A DNA stretch of 64,000 bases from G963675935 sp963719005 (GCA_963719005.1 CAVRAR010000015.1:124001-188000), one strand, 5' to 3'. Counted from the stretch's first letter, positions 16,035 through 24,554 are shown. A program made the numbers and translations. The notes: generated by a model from the letters alone, not told the origin.

Positions 16035-17366
16035 TCATTCCGTCTGCTGGATCGCCCGATCGAGCAACTCGGTCAGTTCGGGGAGACGGCGGAGTTCGGC
16101 CACGAGCCGCGGATGGGCGAAGATGCGGACGCGCTTCACGTAGTCGTCGAATTGCTCGGTGGCCAGCGCACGGATCACCGGCGAGACCTCGCCCAGCGGA
16201 CGGTAGCGATTCTCTTTGGGGAAATGGATTTCGACGTCGAACTGCACTTCGCGCGTGACCGGCGGGGCGTCGAACAGCAGTTCATGCGGGGCCACGACCC
16301 GGCCGAGCGGCGCGCTGACAACTGCCGCAAAACGCTCGGCACACGCCACAAGCCACGGATAAGGACGCCGGGCCAGCCGCTGGTAGAGGTCGTGGTGCTC
16401 GACGAAGCTGTACTGGGCCAGGCGTTTGTAGAGATGCCGGGCGGGACCAAACAGCCCGTCGAGCAGTTCGCCGGCAGGCCCTGCGGCGGCGGCGTGCTGC
16501 AATTCGTCGATCATCTCGTGCTCCGTCATGCGAAACAGGGCGTCGAGATCGAGAAGGCCGTGCAGGAGGTAGAATGCCCGTTGAAGCATGGCCGTCGCGG
16601 CGCGGACGCCGTGGTGCCAGTAGACCTCGCTGAACATGACGTAGCGTGCGAAGACCATCAGTTCGGCGGCGGTTTTTCCCTTGTCGGCCACCGCCAACCC
16701 GTCGCCGGCCGCGTTCAGGCAAAGGCTGCCCAGCAGCCGCTGCTGATCGAAGTGCCGCCCGTAAGGAACGCCGGCGTGGAGGCTGTCGCGGAACAAGTAG
16801 TCCATCTTGTCGATGTCGATCGGCCCGGAAAGCATGCTGGCGAGGATTTTGCCGGCCGTGTCACGCGGTTTCTCGCTCAGCAGGGCGACTACGTCGCGCG
16901 GGTTGACGTCCCAATCGTGCCGCAGCACGTCGGCGACTTCTCCCTCCAGCAAGAAACTGTTGGCGAACAATTCGTGGCTCGGCACGCTCGGCAAGCGGAT
17001 GTCTTCGATCGGGTGGCAGAACGGCCAGTGGCCCAGGTCGTGCAGCAGCGCGGCGACGATGAACACCTCGACCTTGCCGGCATCGACGGCGTCGGCAAAT
17101 CGCTCGTCGTGCGCCAATTGCTTCGCGTACAACAAGGCGAGGCGATATACGCCGAGGCAGTGCTCGAACCGCGTGTGGATCGCCGCCGGATAGACCAGCG
17201 ACACCAGGCCCAACTGGCTGATTCGAGCCAGCCGGCGAAACTCGGCGGTGTCGATCAGTTGCCGCACCCGCGGCGTCAGCGGCACGTCGACCTCCGGCGG
17301 AATCCGCACCAACGCGCGCCGGGTGTCGAGCGCGACGATCTCGGGAATGTCGAGAATCTTGATCAT
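16035..17366 (-). CDS. HD-domain phosphohydrolase (dGTPase/SAMHD1-like)
   Basis: 443 residues. HD-domain metal ligands: HTRFEHCLGVY (His64 and His69 region), LLHDLGHWPFCHP (His109-Asp110), and a later Asp in DIDKMDYLFRDSLHAGV. This layout (ISQLG, TRFEHCLG, HDLGHxPF, DxMDYLxRD) is that of the dNTP triphosphohydrolase-like HD superfamily that includes SAMHD1 and YdhJ-type proteins. It probably hydrolyses nucleotides in the cytoplasm; the exact substrate is not readable. The C-terminal half is helical with family-typical VEIHFPKENRYRPL. Single gene with palindromic repeats on both sides. Confidence 0.85.
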   Translation of the reverse strand: MIKILDIPEIVALDTRRALVRIPPEVDVPLTPRVRQLIDTAEFRRLARISQLGLVSLVYPAAIHTRFEHCLGVYRLALLYAKQLAHDERFADAVDAGKVEVFIVAALLHDLGHWPFCHPIEDIRLPSVPSHELFANSFLLEGEVADVLRHDWDVNPRDVVALLSEKPRDTAGKILASMLSGPIDIDKMDYLFRDSLHAGVPYGRHFDQQRLLGSLCLNAAGDGLAVADKGKTAAELMVFARYVMFSEVYWHHGVRAATAMLQRAFYLLHGLLDLDALFRMTEHEMIDELQHAAAAGPAGELLDGLFGPARHLYKRLAQYSFVEHHDLYQRLARRPYPWLVACAERFAAVVSAPLGRVVAPHELLFDAPPVTREVQFDVEIHFPKENRYRPLGEVSPVIRALATEQFDDYVKRVRIFAHPRLVAELRRLPELTELLDRAIQQTE

Positions 17367-17446
17367 GTCGTACCTGATGCGGCTTTCGGCGGCGATGCGG
17401 ACGGCCCGGCGTGGACGCCGAGGCGATGGCTTCTCGGGTTGCCAAC

Positions 17447-17502
17447 AATGTAGGGCGGACTTTAGTCCGCCTTATTTGGCGGACTAAAGTCCGCCCTACA
17501 TT
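17447..17502. repeat. Perfect inverted repeat, GGGCGGACTTTAGTCCGCC family
   Basis: Arms 17447-17471 and 17478-17502 are perfect 25-base inverted copies around a 6-base loop. Each arm contains the palindrome GGCGGACTNAAGTCCGCC. It sits between the start of the HD gene and the end of the next minus-strand gene. Confidence 0.88.
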
Positions 17503-17551
17503 CGGCGTCGGCACAGCGTTGGCAATCTGGGAAGCCATAAACGAATGTCTA

Positions 17552-18709
17552 TTATCCTTGCGGCGTTGCCGGCTGCAAGAGTGGCTTGAGATCCAATCTC
17601 TTTAGCCGCTTGGCTGAGGTGGGACCGGGGCCGATGCTCAGGTGCAGGACCAGCTTGGCCGGCTCGAAGATCATCGTCTGGATCGTGCGGCTGCCCTGAT
17701 TCACCGCGTGCAGCAGCCGGGCGACGTCGCCGACGCCGAGTTGCTGGATGTCGCGGCTCGTGGCCAGCGTCTCGTAGCGTCTGCACTTCGGGTTTGGAAA
17801 CGCCATCGGAGCAAGCCGGTAGTGATTGGTGCAATAGACCAGCCCGTCGTCGGGCTCGCGGACGCCGATGTTCTTCGTGGTGAGCTCGTACACGCGCTGC
17901 TTCTTCTGGTCGCAAGCCAGGAGCAGCCCGTGCCCGGTGCGGGCGTGTCCGCGAATCCAGCGGTCGAAATCATCGACCGAGCCGCACGTCTCCATCACCT
18001 CGCGGGCGGCGACGGAGTAGGGCACGCCGTCGGGATTGAAGCCTGGGGCGCCGTCGGCCGATTTCGAGGCGGTGTTGGCCCCGAGCGTCAGGCCGTCCTG
18101 GTTTATTCCGCAGTTCGACGCCAGCACGCCTGGGAACGTGACCATCGCGAACGCTTTTCTGCCCGTCGGCCGGTACACGATCACCAAACTGTACTCTTCG
18201 ATCAGGTCCGTAAACGGGAAATCGCAATTTCGGCCGTAGAGCGTTCCGCCCGTGGCGCTCCGGCTCGGACTGACGATCAATCCGGAGCAGCCCAACAGGA
18301 GTTGTTCCAGATCGAACGCGGTGTTGCCCAGCACGACCAGGTTGCGATCGGCGCCGGAGGACTTGACCATCGCTTCCAACTCGCGGCGGTATCGCTGGGG
18401 AAAGCGTTGGTAGAGGGCCTCGGACGCGGCGAAGAGGATCGGAGAGAGACCATCGAGCCCCTTCTTCTTGAGGAAGTCGCGAAAGTGCGCGACCAACGGC
18501 AGCGACGGCTTTACCGCCAACGCCCCGATCTGCGCGCCGATCTCCTCCGGCGAGCCGACGGCGGTCAGAACCGGCAAACCGTGAATGTAACGCAGCTCCC
18601 CCTTGCCGTAGCGTGCTTCGGGAAAGCGAAAGGGTTCGGCCGCTGAAGCGGTGATCGAGCCGAGACAGAGAATTGCGAGAGAGAGGACGTATAATCGCCG
18701 CAAAGTCAT
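17552..18709 (-). CDS. Exported C45/AAT-type Ntn-hydrolase
   Basis: 385 residues from the ATG 8 bases after GGGGAG. Signal peptide MTLRRLYVLSLAILCLGSITASAAE (about 24). The mature part matches the acyl-CoA:6-aminopenicillanate acyltransferase / peptidase C45 pattern: ELEAMVKSSGADRNLVVLGN, then GCSGLIVSPSRSATGG with the candidate nucleophile Cys, GTLYGRNCDFP, FPGVLASNCGINQDGLT and NHYRLAP. These enzymes hydrolyse or transfer amide-linked acyl groups. Whether the nucleophile is the Cys of GCSG, as the position suggests, would need a structural check. Periplasmic or surface location is expected. Confidence 0.75.
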   Translation of the reverse strand: MTLRRLYVLSLAILCLGSITASAAEPFRFPEARYGKGELRYIHGLPVLTAVGSPEEIGAQIGALAVKPSLPLVAHFRDFLKKKGLDGLSPILFAASEALYQRFPQRYRRELEAMVKSSGADRNLVVLGNTAFDLEQLLLGCSGLIVSPSRSATGGTLYGRNCDFPFTDLIEEYSLVIVYRPTGRKAFAMVTFPGVLASNCGINQDGLTLGANTASKSADGAPGFNPDGVPYSVAAREVMETCGSVDDFDRWIRGHARTGHGLLLACDQKKQRVYELTTKNIGVREPDDGLVYCTNHYRLAPMAFPNPKCRRYETLATSRDIQQLGVGDVARLLHAVNQGSRTIQTMIFEPAKLVLHLSIGPGPTSAKRLKRLDLKPLLQPATPQG

Positions 18710-18737
18710 TTGTCGAACTCCCCGTTGTTCAATTCTG

Positions 18738-18760
18738 GTTCCCACACTCTGCGTGGGAAC
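18738..18760. repeat. Short palindrome, GTTCCCACNCTCTGCGTGGGAAC family
   Basis: GTTCCCACA and TGGGAAC arms around CTCTGCG. Just downstream (18770-18792) is a degenerate GGGCCGTTGGCCCCCGGCTA hairpin resembling the 15931 family. It lies between two minus-strand genes. Confidence 0.65.
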
Positions 18761-18798
18761 GAGGGCAACCGCGGGCCGTTGGCCCCCGGCTATTTATC

Positions 18799-19479
18799 CT
18801 ATTGATGCGCCGTCCAAATCGGCGCCATTCCCGCCGCCCAGCGCAGCAGCAACGTCGCCACAAGATAAAAACCGCAGTGAAAAAGACCGTCGCCGAATTC
18901 GAGATCGAAAGCGCCCATCGGCACCAGCGCGCCGATCGCCACGAACGGCAGAATGAAGAACCAGTTCCACACTTCTCCGGTAACGATGTAAGGCGACAGC
19001 ATCGCAAACGCTCCCCAAAGCGAGGCATAGCCGCAGCCGCAGGCGGCAGATCGGAGATAGAGCGACCAGCCGCGGTACGGCTCGAACTCGTCGTCGCGCA
19101 GCATTTCGTAAGCGGCAACGGTCAACGGCGGCGAGATCACCAGCAGCCCGATGGCCGCGATGGCGATCCCGTCGAAAAGACCCGCATGGCCGAGAGCCCA
19201 CGTGGCGACCAGCACAATCACCACGGCCGCAGCGAGAATCGTTGTCGCCACCGGCCTGAGTTTGGCGTTCACCCGGGCGATAGGCTTGGTGATGAGTTTG
19301 CCTGCCGCGCTCTTTCCGCCGCCCGCAAACGCCTCGGGGGCATGAACGACGACCTCGGTCTCCTTGGTCGGAACCTGTAGGATGCGTTTGCACTTGGGGC
19401 ACGGACCCGACTTCCCCGCGAACTTGTCGCTTACTTTGAAGCTCTTCAGGCATCCAGGGCAAACGACGATGATCGACAT
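18799..19479 (-). CDS. Zinc-ribbon membrane protein
   Basis: 226 residues from the ATG of MSIIVVCPGC; the longer frame from 19569 is not supported. An N-terminal zinc ribbon (CPGC, then CPKC near residue 27; SFKVSDKFAGKSGPCPKCK) is followed by a linker and about five hydrophobic helices. This 'CPxC ... GKxxxCPKC' ribbon fused to membrane helices is widespread in planctomycetes, without known function. It is divergent from the double-ribbon gene at 19620, and the two probably share a 140-base promoter region. Confidence 0.7.
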   Translation of the reverse strand: MSIIVVCPGCLKSFKVSDKFAGKSGPCPKCKRILQVPTKETEVVVHAPEAFAGGGKSAAGKLITKPIARVNAKLRPVATTILAAAVVIVLVATWALGHAGLFDGIAIAAIGLLVISPPLTVAAYEMLRDDEFEPYRGWSLYLRSAACGCGYASLWGAFAMLSPYIVTGEVWNWFFILPFVAIGALVPMGAFDLEFGDGLFHCGFYLVATLLLRWAAGMAPIWTAHQ

Positions 19480-19619
19480 GCAGCAACTCGGGCCGGGGCC
19501 TGCTTCCGTGGTTTCCACCCTTAGTGTCGCACATGGCGGGGGGCTGTCAAGGACGGCTTTTCTCGACAAATGGTTTGTCTCGCCTGTTACGGTGAGGTAC
19601 TATCTGGTAGGAATCCCCC

Positions 19620-20348
19620 ATGATCGAGTTTCTTTGCCCCAACGGGCACAAAATTCGTTGTCAGGCGGCCCAAGCGGGTAAGGCGGCGAAGTGCCCCCGC
19701 TGCGGAGTGAGATTCCGCGTCCCCGAGGCGACCGATCAAAACCGCCCGAAAACGGGCGATTCCGACTCGAGCGTCTCGCAGCCCGATTTCACCGATTCGA
19801 GCGTCATGGGAAAATTGGCCGTCAACACCGGCCGCACGGCAGGAAGAGAAGCCGATTTCGAGTTCCTCTGCCCCAATGGGCATCGTCTGCATGGCCCCGC
19901 GAGCCTTCAGGGACGACCGGGCGAATGCCCCGACTGCGGCTCCCGCTTCCGCATCCCCACTTATGAGGACATCCCCGCCGAAGAACAGACCGAGCAGGAA
20001 ATCGGCGTCGGCCGGGCGGATGGCCGCGAAGGGTCGAATATCGGTGCCCGGGCGACGGCGCCCGGCGCGGCGTTCGGCCATCCAGCCGGGGCCGAAGCTA
20101 CCGAGGCTATGTTTGCGCGACTTTGGAAGATGCGTCCGAAGGGAACGACGGTCGAGCTTCGGCTGCGAAGCGGCGAGACCATCGTGCCGCAGCAGTTCCT
20201 CGCCGCCGCGTCTCGAAAAAGCCGCCACGGCGTGTTCGCAACCGTCGAGGCCGACGCGACCGTTTCGTTGATCGTCATCCCCTGGGATACCGTCGATCGG
20301 ATGACCATCCGCGGGTTGAGCGAAGTGCCCAAGGAATTGGCCGAATAG
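19620..20348 (+). CDS. Cytoplasmic protein with two zinc ribbons
   Basis: 242 residues. Two copies of the planctomycete ribbon: FLCPNGHKIRCQAAQAGKAA then CPRCG (residues ~4-28), and FLCPNGHRLHGPASLQGRPG then CPDCG (~80-105). A C-terminal ~75-residue domain (TTVELRLRSGETIVPQQF to the end) looks like a small beta-barrel. No signal peptide or membrane helix. Function unknown; the ribbon pattern suggests nucleic-acid or protein binding. Its stop lies at the first base of a palindromic repeat, itself followed by the second IS630 copy. Confidence 0.7.
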   Translation: MIEFLCPNGHKIRCQAAQAGKAAKCPRCGVRFRVPEATDQNRPKTGDSDSSVSQPDFTDSSVMGKLAVNTGRTAGREADFEFLCPNGHRLHGPASLQGRPGECPDCGSRFRIPTYEDIPAEEQTEQEIGVGRADGREGSNIGARATAPGAAFGHPAGAEATEAMFARLWKMRPKGTTVELRLRSGETIVPQQFLAAASRKSRHGVFATVEADATVSLIVIPWDTVDRMTIRGLSEVPKELAE

Positions 20349-20400
20349 TAGGTCATGCTTCAGCATAACACGATGGCGTGCAACAACTCTTGTTATGCCA
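20348..20400. repeat. Incomplete copy of the TTATGCTTCAGCATAA inverted repeat
   Basis: The left arm (20348-20370) matches 2088-2110 with one change. The right arm starts (TGTTATGC, 20391-20398) but breaks off at the IS630 end. The rest of the arm is not found on the far side of the IS, so this is not a simple insertion into the arm; sequence was lost or replaced here. Confidence 0.7.
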
Positions 20401-20416
20401 TTAGAGCGGTTTCATT

Positions 20417-21025
20417 TTAGGTGTAGCGGTATCCGCAGTGTTGAAAATGGTTTCGGCACTCGGATTCCGTGAATTGGTCGAGGATGCTGCCGCAGAGTTT
20501 CCATAGCTTATCGACGGTCCGTTCGGCTCCGTCACGGAGCAACTTTTTGAACTTGGAAAACGCCAACTCGATGGGGTTCAGGTCCGGCGAGTACGGGGGC
20601 AGGTAGCGCAGCTCGGCACCGGCCGCTTCGATGGCTTTGCGAACTCCAGCCACCTTGTGGCTGGAGAGATTGTCCATCACCACGATGTCGCCAGGTTTCA
20701 AGGCCGGTGCCAGATGTTGCTCGACCCAGGCGCGGAACAGTTCGCCGTTGATGCCGCCTTCCACGGTAAGCGGAGCGATGAATCCCTCGGCCCGCAATGC
20801 GCCCAAAAAAGTCGTCGTCTGCCAACGTCCGCAAGGAGTTTTTCCCAGCAAACGCGTGCCGAGTTCCGAGCGGCCGTAGGTGCGGGTCATGTTGGATTTA
20901 GCCCACGTTTCATCGATGAAAACGACTTTGGCGGGATCGATCGACTCCTGCGAAGCGCGCGATGCCGCGCGCTGCTCAACCACATCGGGGCGATCCTGTT
21001 CGCTGGCAATCAGCGTCTTTTTTTT
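20417..21025 (-). CDS. IS630 transposase OrfB (DDE catalytic part), copy 2
   Basis: Same catalytic frame as copy 1, with VVFIDETWAKSN, DIVVMDNLSSHK and PYSPDLNPIELAF. Differences from copy 1 include Ser for Trp early in the frame, Gly for Glu in RLLGKTPCG, Ala for Gly in RDGAERT and His for Tyr in CRNHFQHC. Entered by a -1 slip at the T8/A8 run near 21018-21025. Confidence 0.88.
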   Translation of the reverse strand, partial: KKKTLIASEQDRPDVVEQRAASRASQESIDPAKVVFIDETWAKSNMTRTYGRSELGTRLLGKTPCGRWQTTTFLGALRAEGFIAPLTVEGGINGELFRAWVEQHLAPALKPGDIVVMDNLSSHKVAGVRKAIEAAGAELRYLPPYSPDLNPIELAFSKFKKLLRDGAERTVDKLWKLCGSILDQFTESECRNHFQHCGYRYT

Positions 21026-21357
21026 CGCGACTGCTTGAGCGCTTGGCATGCGGCGCAAAGCGTTCCCAGGCAAACCTCTTCGCCGCGCTCCCGCTTCAAA
21101 TCGGCTTGCAGTTCGCGCAGATAGATGTCGGGCCGAGCCGCGATCTTGGCGACGAGCCAGTCTGCCCAAGCATGCCACGCGGGCTGACGCGGAGCCGCCT
21201 TCTTTGGCGCCACTTGGCCGGTCTCGCGACGTTGTTGCTGGATGCGCCGCACCCAAGATTCTGAAACTTTGAAACGCAGCGCGATCACGCGCCGCTCTTC
21301 GTTCGTATCGCACGCGGCGAGCACTTCGCCGCGAAACTCCGCATCGTACGGTTTCAT
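21010..21357 (-). CDS. IS630 transposase OrfA (DNA-binding part), copy 2
   Basis: 115 residues, identical in sequence to the OrfA of copy 1, with the same AAGGAGGTG ribosome-binding site and the same ending at the A8 run. Confidence 0.85.
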   Translation of the reverse strand: MKPYDAEFRGEVLAACDTNEERRVIALRFKVSESWVRRIQQQRRETGQVAPKKAAPRQPAWHAWADWLVAKIAARPDIYLRELQADLKRERGEEVCLGTLCAACQALKQSRKKRR

Positions 21358-21444
21358 CAGGGTCACCTCCTTGAGTGAGATGAACCCAATTTGCCGAGTT
21401 CGCCCAGAATGCGCTAGACCTACCGTGGAACTGCTCTAGCGGGT

Positions 21445-21987
21445 TTGGCTTCGGCGAAGCTGGCGATGTTGCACGGCCGCGAACGGAGGGCCGCCGTTCG
21501 GCTCACAGAGAAGGGCGACGTTCTCGCAAGGGCGCTGGCCGGGCTGGTCAACGTGGATGCCGGGCATTTCAGTCTATGTGAGGTGATAGCGCTTCACGAT
21601 AAGATGGCAAGTGAGCTCTGGCTTGCACGGCTCGACAACTACGCCGACACCGACGAATGCCGCCATGAATTGGTGATCGTGCAACACCTCTTAGCGCCGG
21701 CTCTTTGGCGCGGCTGGGTCGAATCCGGTTCGGATTGTCACGGCCGGGTGTGGTACTGGGCGACTGACCAGGGCCGCCAAGTGGCGAAGCTGCCGGAACC
21801 GACCTTGCCGACCGACTTGCCGCCAATGGACGAAGACGCGGCCAAACTGTACGATGGCGAAGTGATAGCCTATCGGGAACGGCTTCGGCACGCCAAGCCG
21901 GATTGTTCCAACGAACTCGGCTACATTCCGCTGAGTGCTTCCATTCCACTCAGACCGAAAGGCGAAGTGACAAGGCGAACTCCATAG
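21445..21987 (+). CDS. Hypothetical island protein, probably missing its 5' end
   Basis: 180 residues in the listed frame, which begins with a TTG only 8 bases from the IS630 end. The frame is open through the IS border, so the original start was probably lost; ATG 21466 is another option. Contents: helical N-terminal part (GDVLARALAGLVNVDAGHFS), then ELWLARLDNYADTDECRHEL and a Trp-rich WRGWVESGSDCHGRVWYWA. No family recognised. The pattern RVWYWATDQGRQVAKLPEPT recalls short repeat-bearing phage or island proteins but is not diagnostic. Confidence 0.45.
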   Translation: MASAKLAMLHGRERRAAVRLTEKGDVLARALAGLVNVDAGHFSLCEVIALHDKMASELWLARLDNYADTDECRHELVIVQHLLAPALWRGWVESGSDCHGRVWYWATDQGRQVAKLPEPTLPTDLPPMDEDAAKLYDGEVIAYRERLRHAKPDCSNELGYIPLSASIPLRPKGEVTRRTP

Positions 21988-22109
21988 CGACTATCGGGAA
22001 GCCGTCACCGGGTGGCCACCTGGCACGGCAAGCGGCTCGGGCCGGACGGCGCGTTATTCGCCTTTCTCGCCGCCGGCTCGGGCCGACCCGTTCAATGAAA
22101 GGCGAAATC

Positions 22110-23348
22110 ATGGTCTACCCACCGCTTCCAACAGAAGCTATTTCAGAGACATACCCCAAAACCGACGCCGAAGCCGACTTTCTCAGACCCGTCATTGCTG
22201 ACTTGCTTCGGACGACCCCTGAAGTATGGACCGCGTTTGATCCTGATGGGCAGACCGGTATCAAGGAACGCGCTGCATCGTTGTTGGTAGCCGCCGGCAT
22301 GGTGGAACGGCGTGGATGGTATCGTATCTTTTTTACGAATCACCCCGTTTGTTTCGAGATACGGTGGGAAGCAACGGGGGAGAGTGGTTACGGCGAGGTG
22401 GCGGAGCGCGTTTCGGCCGATGAATACGCGACGTGGGGCGATGCGTGGCGGGCATGGAAAGCCGGCGAAACGGGAAACGTCTCGCCATTTCACACCGAAC
22501 ACTTGAAATCGCAAGAGTGGCGTTTAACCGACCAAGGGGCGATTGCTCGCAAGGAATTGGAATCGGATTCGGATAACGTATTGGATTTTGTCTTGAAGCG
22601 CGGTCCATACGGGCCGGGTTACTATGTCCGAAAGTACATCCAAGAACCTGCCTTTGTTCAAGAGCACAAGGAATTGTTGGAGAGATACACCGTCGCCGGC
22701 TTTGACTGGAAAGTGCTACCACGTCTCCCGCTTTGCGGTTACGGCCGTGTTGTCGAGATTCGGCGAATCGAGAATCCGACTGGTTCGCAACCCGTCAATC
22801 TGACGAATTGGGCCGAAGGCGGGGACGCCTTGGCCGCCGCCTTCGGCAGGATGCTGGGGCCGATGTTTGAGGCAATGAGTAAGAACCAGCAAGCGAATAC
22901 TTCCCCTTCGGCAGTAAACGACAACGCCGGAGCGGAAACGCCGGCCTCCAAGACGGAGCAAGGCGAAGGGAATGGCGGGGCTGACTCGACACCAGGGCAG
23001 CCGGCAACGGACCCCAACGCCAACCGAAAGGAAGTCTTGGCCGGGCTGCAACCGGCGGACAGAAAAGCCTACCTCGCCTATCAGTATGCCGAGACGATGG
23101 CAGAAAAGCTACTCAAAGCCCACGAAGCCCACAAATTCCTGAAAGAGCACGGAATCGACCCCGACAAGGATGACACGGGAGAATTGACTGATTACGAACC
23201 GCGTTCTCTCGAAACTTGGAGTCGGCAAGTCCGCAAAGCCCGGCACGCTTTGGGAGAGCAAAGGTACACTCGCCGCGGCGGACGCGCTACCGGCCGAAGC
23301 ATTGTCTCGGGGCGAGAAATCGAGTATCGTGGCCCGAAGTCCCAATAA
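22110..23348 (+). CDS. Hypothetical island protein of 412 residues
   Basis: Start chosen at ATG 22110 (MVYPPLPTEAIS) because AAAGGCGAAATC precedes it, the same leader as the integrase gene; ATG 22095 is the alternative. Residues 1-70 look like a small helical or winged domain (ADFLRPVIADLLRTTPEVW). The middle contains WRLTDQGAIARKELES, a winged-helix-like segment. A Gln/Ala/Thr-rich linker (~265-320) leads to a charged C-terminal coiled-coil-like part ending in a basic tail. No family recognised. It is 27 bases upstream of the DUF3800 gene, so the two form a likely pair. Confidence 0.6.
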   Translation: MVYPPLPTEAISETYPKTDAEADFLRPVIADLLRTTPEVWTAFDPDGQTGIKERAASLLVAAGMVERRGWYRIFFTNHPVCFEIRWEATGESGYGEVAERVSADEYATWGDAWRAWKAGETGNVSPFHTEHLKSQEWRLTDQGAIARKELESDSDNVLDFVLKRGPYGPGYYVRKYIQEPAFVQEHKELLERYTVAGFDWKVLPRLPLCGYGRVVEIRRIENPTGSQPVNLTNWAEGGDALAAAFGRMLGPMFEAMSKNQQANTSPSAVNDNAGAETPASKTEQGEGNGGADSTPGQPATDPNANRKEVLAGLQPADRKAYLAYQYAETMAEKLLKAHEAHKFLKEHGIDPDKDDTGELTDYEPRSLETWSRQVRKARHALGEQRYTRRGGRATGRSIVSGREIEYRGPKSQ

Positions 23349-23375
23349 TCACAAGAACCAGTCAGCAAGACGGCC

Positions 23376-24248
23376 ATGTACTTCTTCTACGTCGATGAAT
23401 CTGGAACTCTCGACCCGACCGTATCCGGTGAACGCGCAGACGGAAGCACCTTCGCAAAGGACCACGTCTACGTTCTTGCGGCGGTTTCACTGTATGAACG
23501 CCGATGGCACGGCTTCGACAAGCTGTTGAACCGAAAGAAGTGGGAACTGATAGACATCATCTATCGTGCCAAACTCTTACCGTCCAAGCTCGAACTGGCC
23601 GACTGCGAAATCAAGTCCACCTGGGCTCGGATTCCGAAGGAAAGAGCAAAGCGCCCGTTTCTCGCCAACTTGACTGACGCGGATTTGAGGCAATTGACTG
23701 ACCTGTACTACCGCCAGTTGTCCCATCATTACATGCGGGTCTTTGGTGTCGTTGTCGATAAGCGGCACCTCCACGACTACATGGACTCGGCAAAGATGCA
23801 CCGCAAAGCATGGGAACTGCTACTTGAACGCATCGAGGCGTATCTGCGGGAGGAACACCCGAAGCATCAGGGCGTTCTGATAACCGACGACGTTAGCCGC
23901 CAGCAAAACCGAAGTTTGGCAATGAAGCACGCCTACATTCAATCGGAGGGAACCACCGCGGGCATCTGGCTCAGCCACATTGCCGAAATGCCACTATTTG
24001 TGCGGAGTGAGTTATCCAACGGTGTTCAACTTGCCGACCTGTTGGCGTACAACATCTACCGATGTTTCCGGTACGAAGACCCGGACTACCCGTTCTTCGC
24101 ACAGACCTTACCCCATATTTGGGTTTCCGAGAAAACGCCGACCGGCGTAATTGACGGTCTCCGAGTGTTTCCGCCAGAAAGCCCACTGGCATCACTCCTG
24201 CCGACCATCGCAACAAAAAGGGCCAGCAGTAACACCGCTGGCCCTTAG
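23376..24248 (+). CDS. DUF3800 family protein
   Basis: 290 residues. Opens with MYFFYVDESGTLDPT, the hallmark of DUF3800 (a strand ending in DESG), followed by FAKDHVYVLAAVSLYERRW. The C-terminal hallmark is GVQLADLLAYNIYRCF. Conserved acids in VDESG, LITDDVSRQQN and QLADL fit an RNase H-like metal-dependent nuclease fold, which is the usual proposal for this family; activity is not established. These proteins are common on mobile elements and near defence genes. A hairpin overlaps its stop codon. Confidence 0.85.
   Translation: MYFFYVDESGTLDPTVSGERADGSTFAKDHVYVLAAVSLYERRWHGFDKLLNRKKWELIDIIYRAKLLPSKLELADCEIKSTWARIPKERAKRPFLANLTDADLRQLTDLYYRQLSHHYMRVFGVVVDKRHLHDYMDSAKMHRKAWELLLERIEAYLREEHPKHQGVLITDDVSRQQNRSLAMKHAYIQSEGTTAGIWLSHIAEMPLFVRSELSNGVQLADLLAYNIYRCFRYEDPDYPFFAQTLPHIWVSEKTPTGVIDGLRVFPPESPLASLLPTIATKRASSNTAGP
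24215..24244. terminator. Hairpin at the end of the DUF3800 gene
   Basis: Stem GGGCCAGC (24220-24227) and GCTGGCCC (24237-24244) with a 9-base loop. On the minus strand it is followed by five T, so it reads better as a terminator for transcripts coming from the right. On the plus strand only CTTAG follows. Confidence 0.45.
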
Positions 24249-24302
24249 CGCACAAATGGGGTCCGGCTGGGTTGACCATATCGAGCCGACAAGCGGCACC
24301 GG

Positions 24303-24480
24303 ACTCTTATATAGTATAGCTTTTCGGCCATTCTGGCAATAGTCCGCACCCAAACCGGCGCAAACCGGATTTTTTTGGAAATCCGGCTTGGCTCTCCGCC
24401 TTTCCGCAAGTCCTATCCAGTATAAGAGTTGCGGCTTCATTCATCCACTCTGGCGTTGGGTCCGGTTTGATCCGGTTTGT
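24303..24480. promoter_or_regulatory. Cluster of short direct and inverted repeats; possible origin or regulatory site
   Basis: In the 306-base gap 24249-24554: CAAACCGG occurs twice in tandem (24351-24358, 24361-24368), and TCCGGTTTG occurs twice in tandem in inverted orientation (24461-24469, 24471-24479). A perfect 9-base inverted pair ACTCTTATA / TATAAGAGT lies at 24303-24311 and 24421-24429, with A+T-rich TTATATAGTATAG between. A hairpin CCGGATTT...AAATCCGG lies at 24365-24385. Such iteron-like spacing next to replication genes suggests a binding site for an island protein. Confidence 0.5.
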
Positions 24481-24554
24481 GGTTTACATAGGGCGCGTTT
24501 GGACCAGCGTAGGTGACGCCGGGCAACTCGCCTCAGATCATGAAAGGACTTGTT

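Larger units (their letters stand above)
20404..21436 (-). mobile_element. IS630-family insertion sequence, copy 2
   Basis: 1033 bases, same element as 11071-12103 but inverted, with TA at both borders (20402-20403, 21437-21438). Transposase frames OrfA and OrfB are intact, with about four amino-acid differences from copy 1. It lies exactly at the junction between ordinary chromosome and the integrative island. Confidence 0.93.

Noticed and set aside
16002..17453. 483-codon plus-strand open frame opposite the HD phosphohydrolase
   Set aside because: The minus strand encodes a complete HD-domain protein with all metal ligands; the plus frame has only Val/Gln/His-rich shadow composition.
12104..20403. 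Inversion of the segment between the two IS630 copies, or a composite transposon
   Set aside because: The gdhA halves on both sides of copy 1 are still in the right order and frame, so no inversion has happened; the segment holds housekeeping genes and no duplicated target around the pair.
21400..22100. Second attachment site (copy of the tRNA-Val 3' end) at the island's left border
   Set aside because: Looked for GGACTCGAACC and neighbouring tRNA sequence and found none; the border is occupied by IS630.
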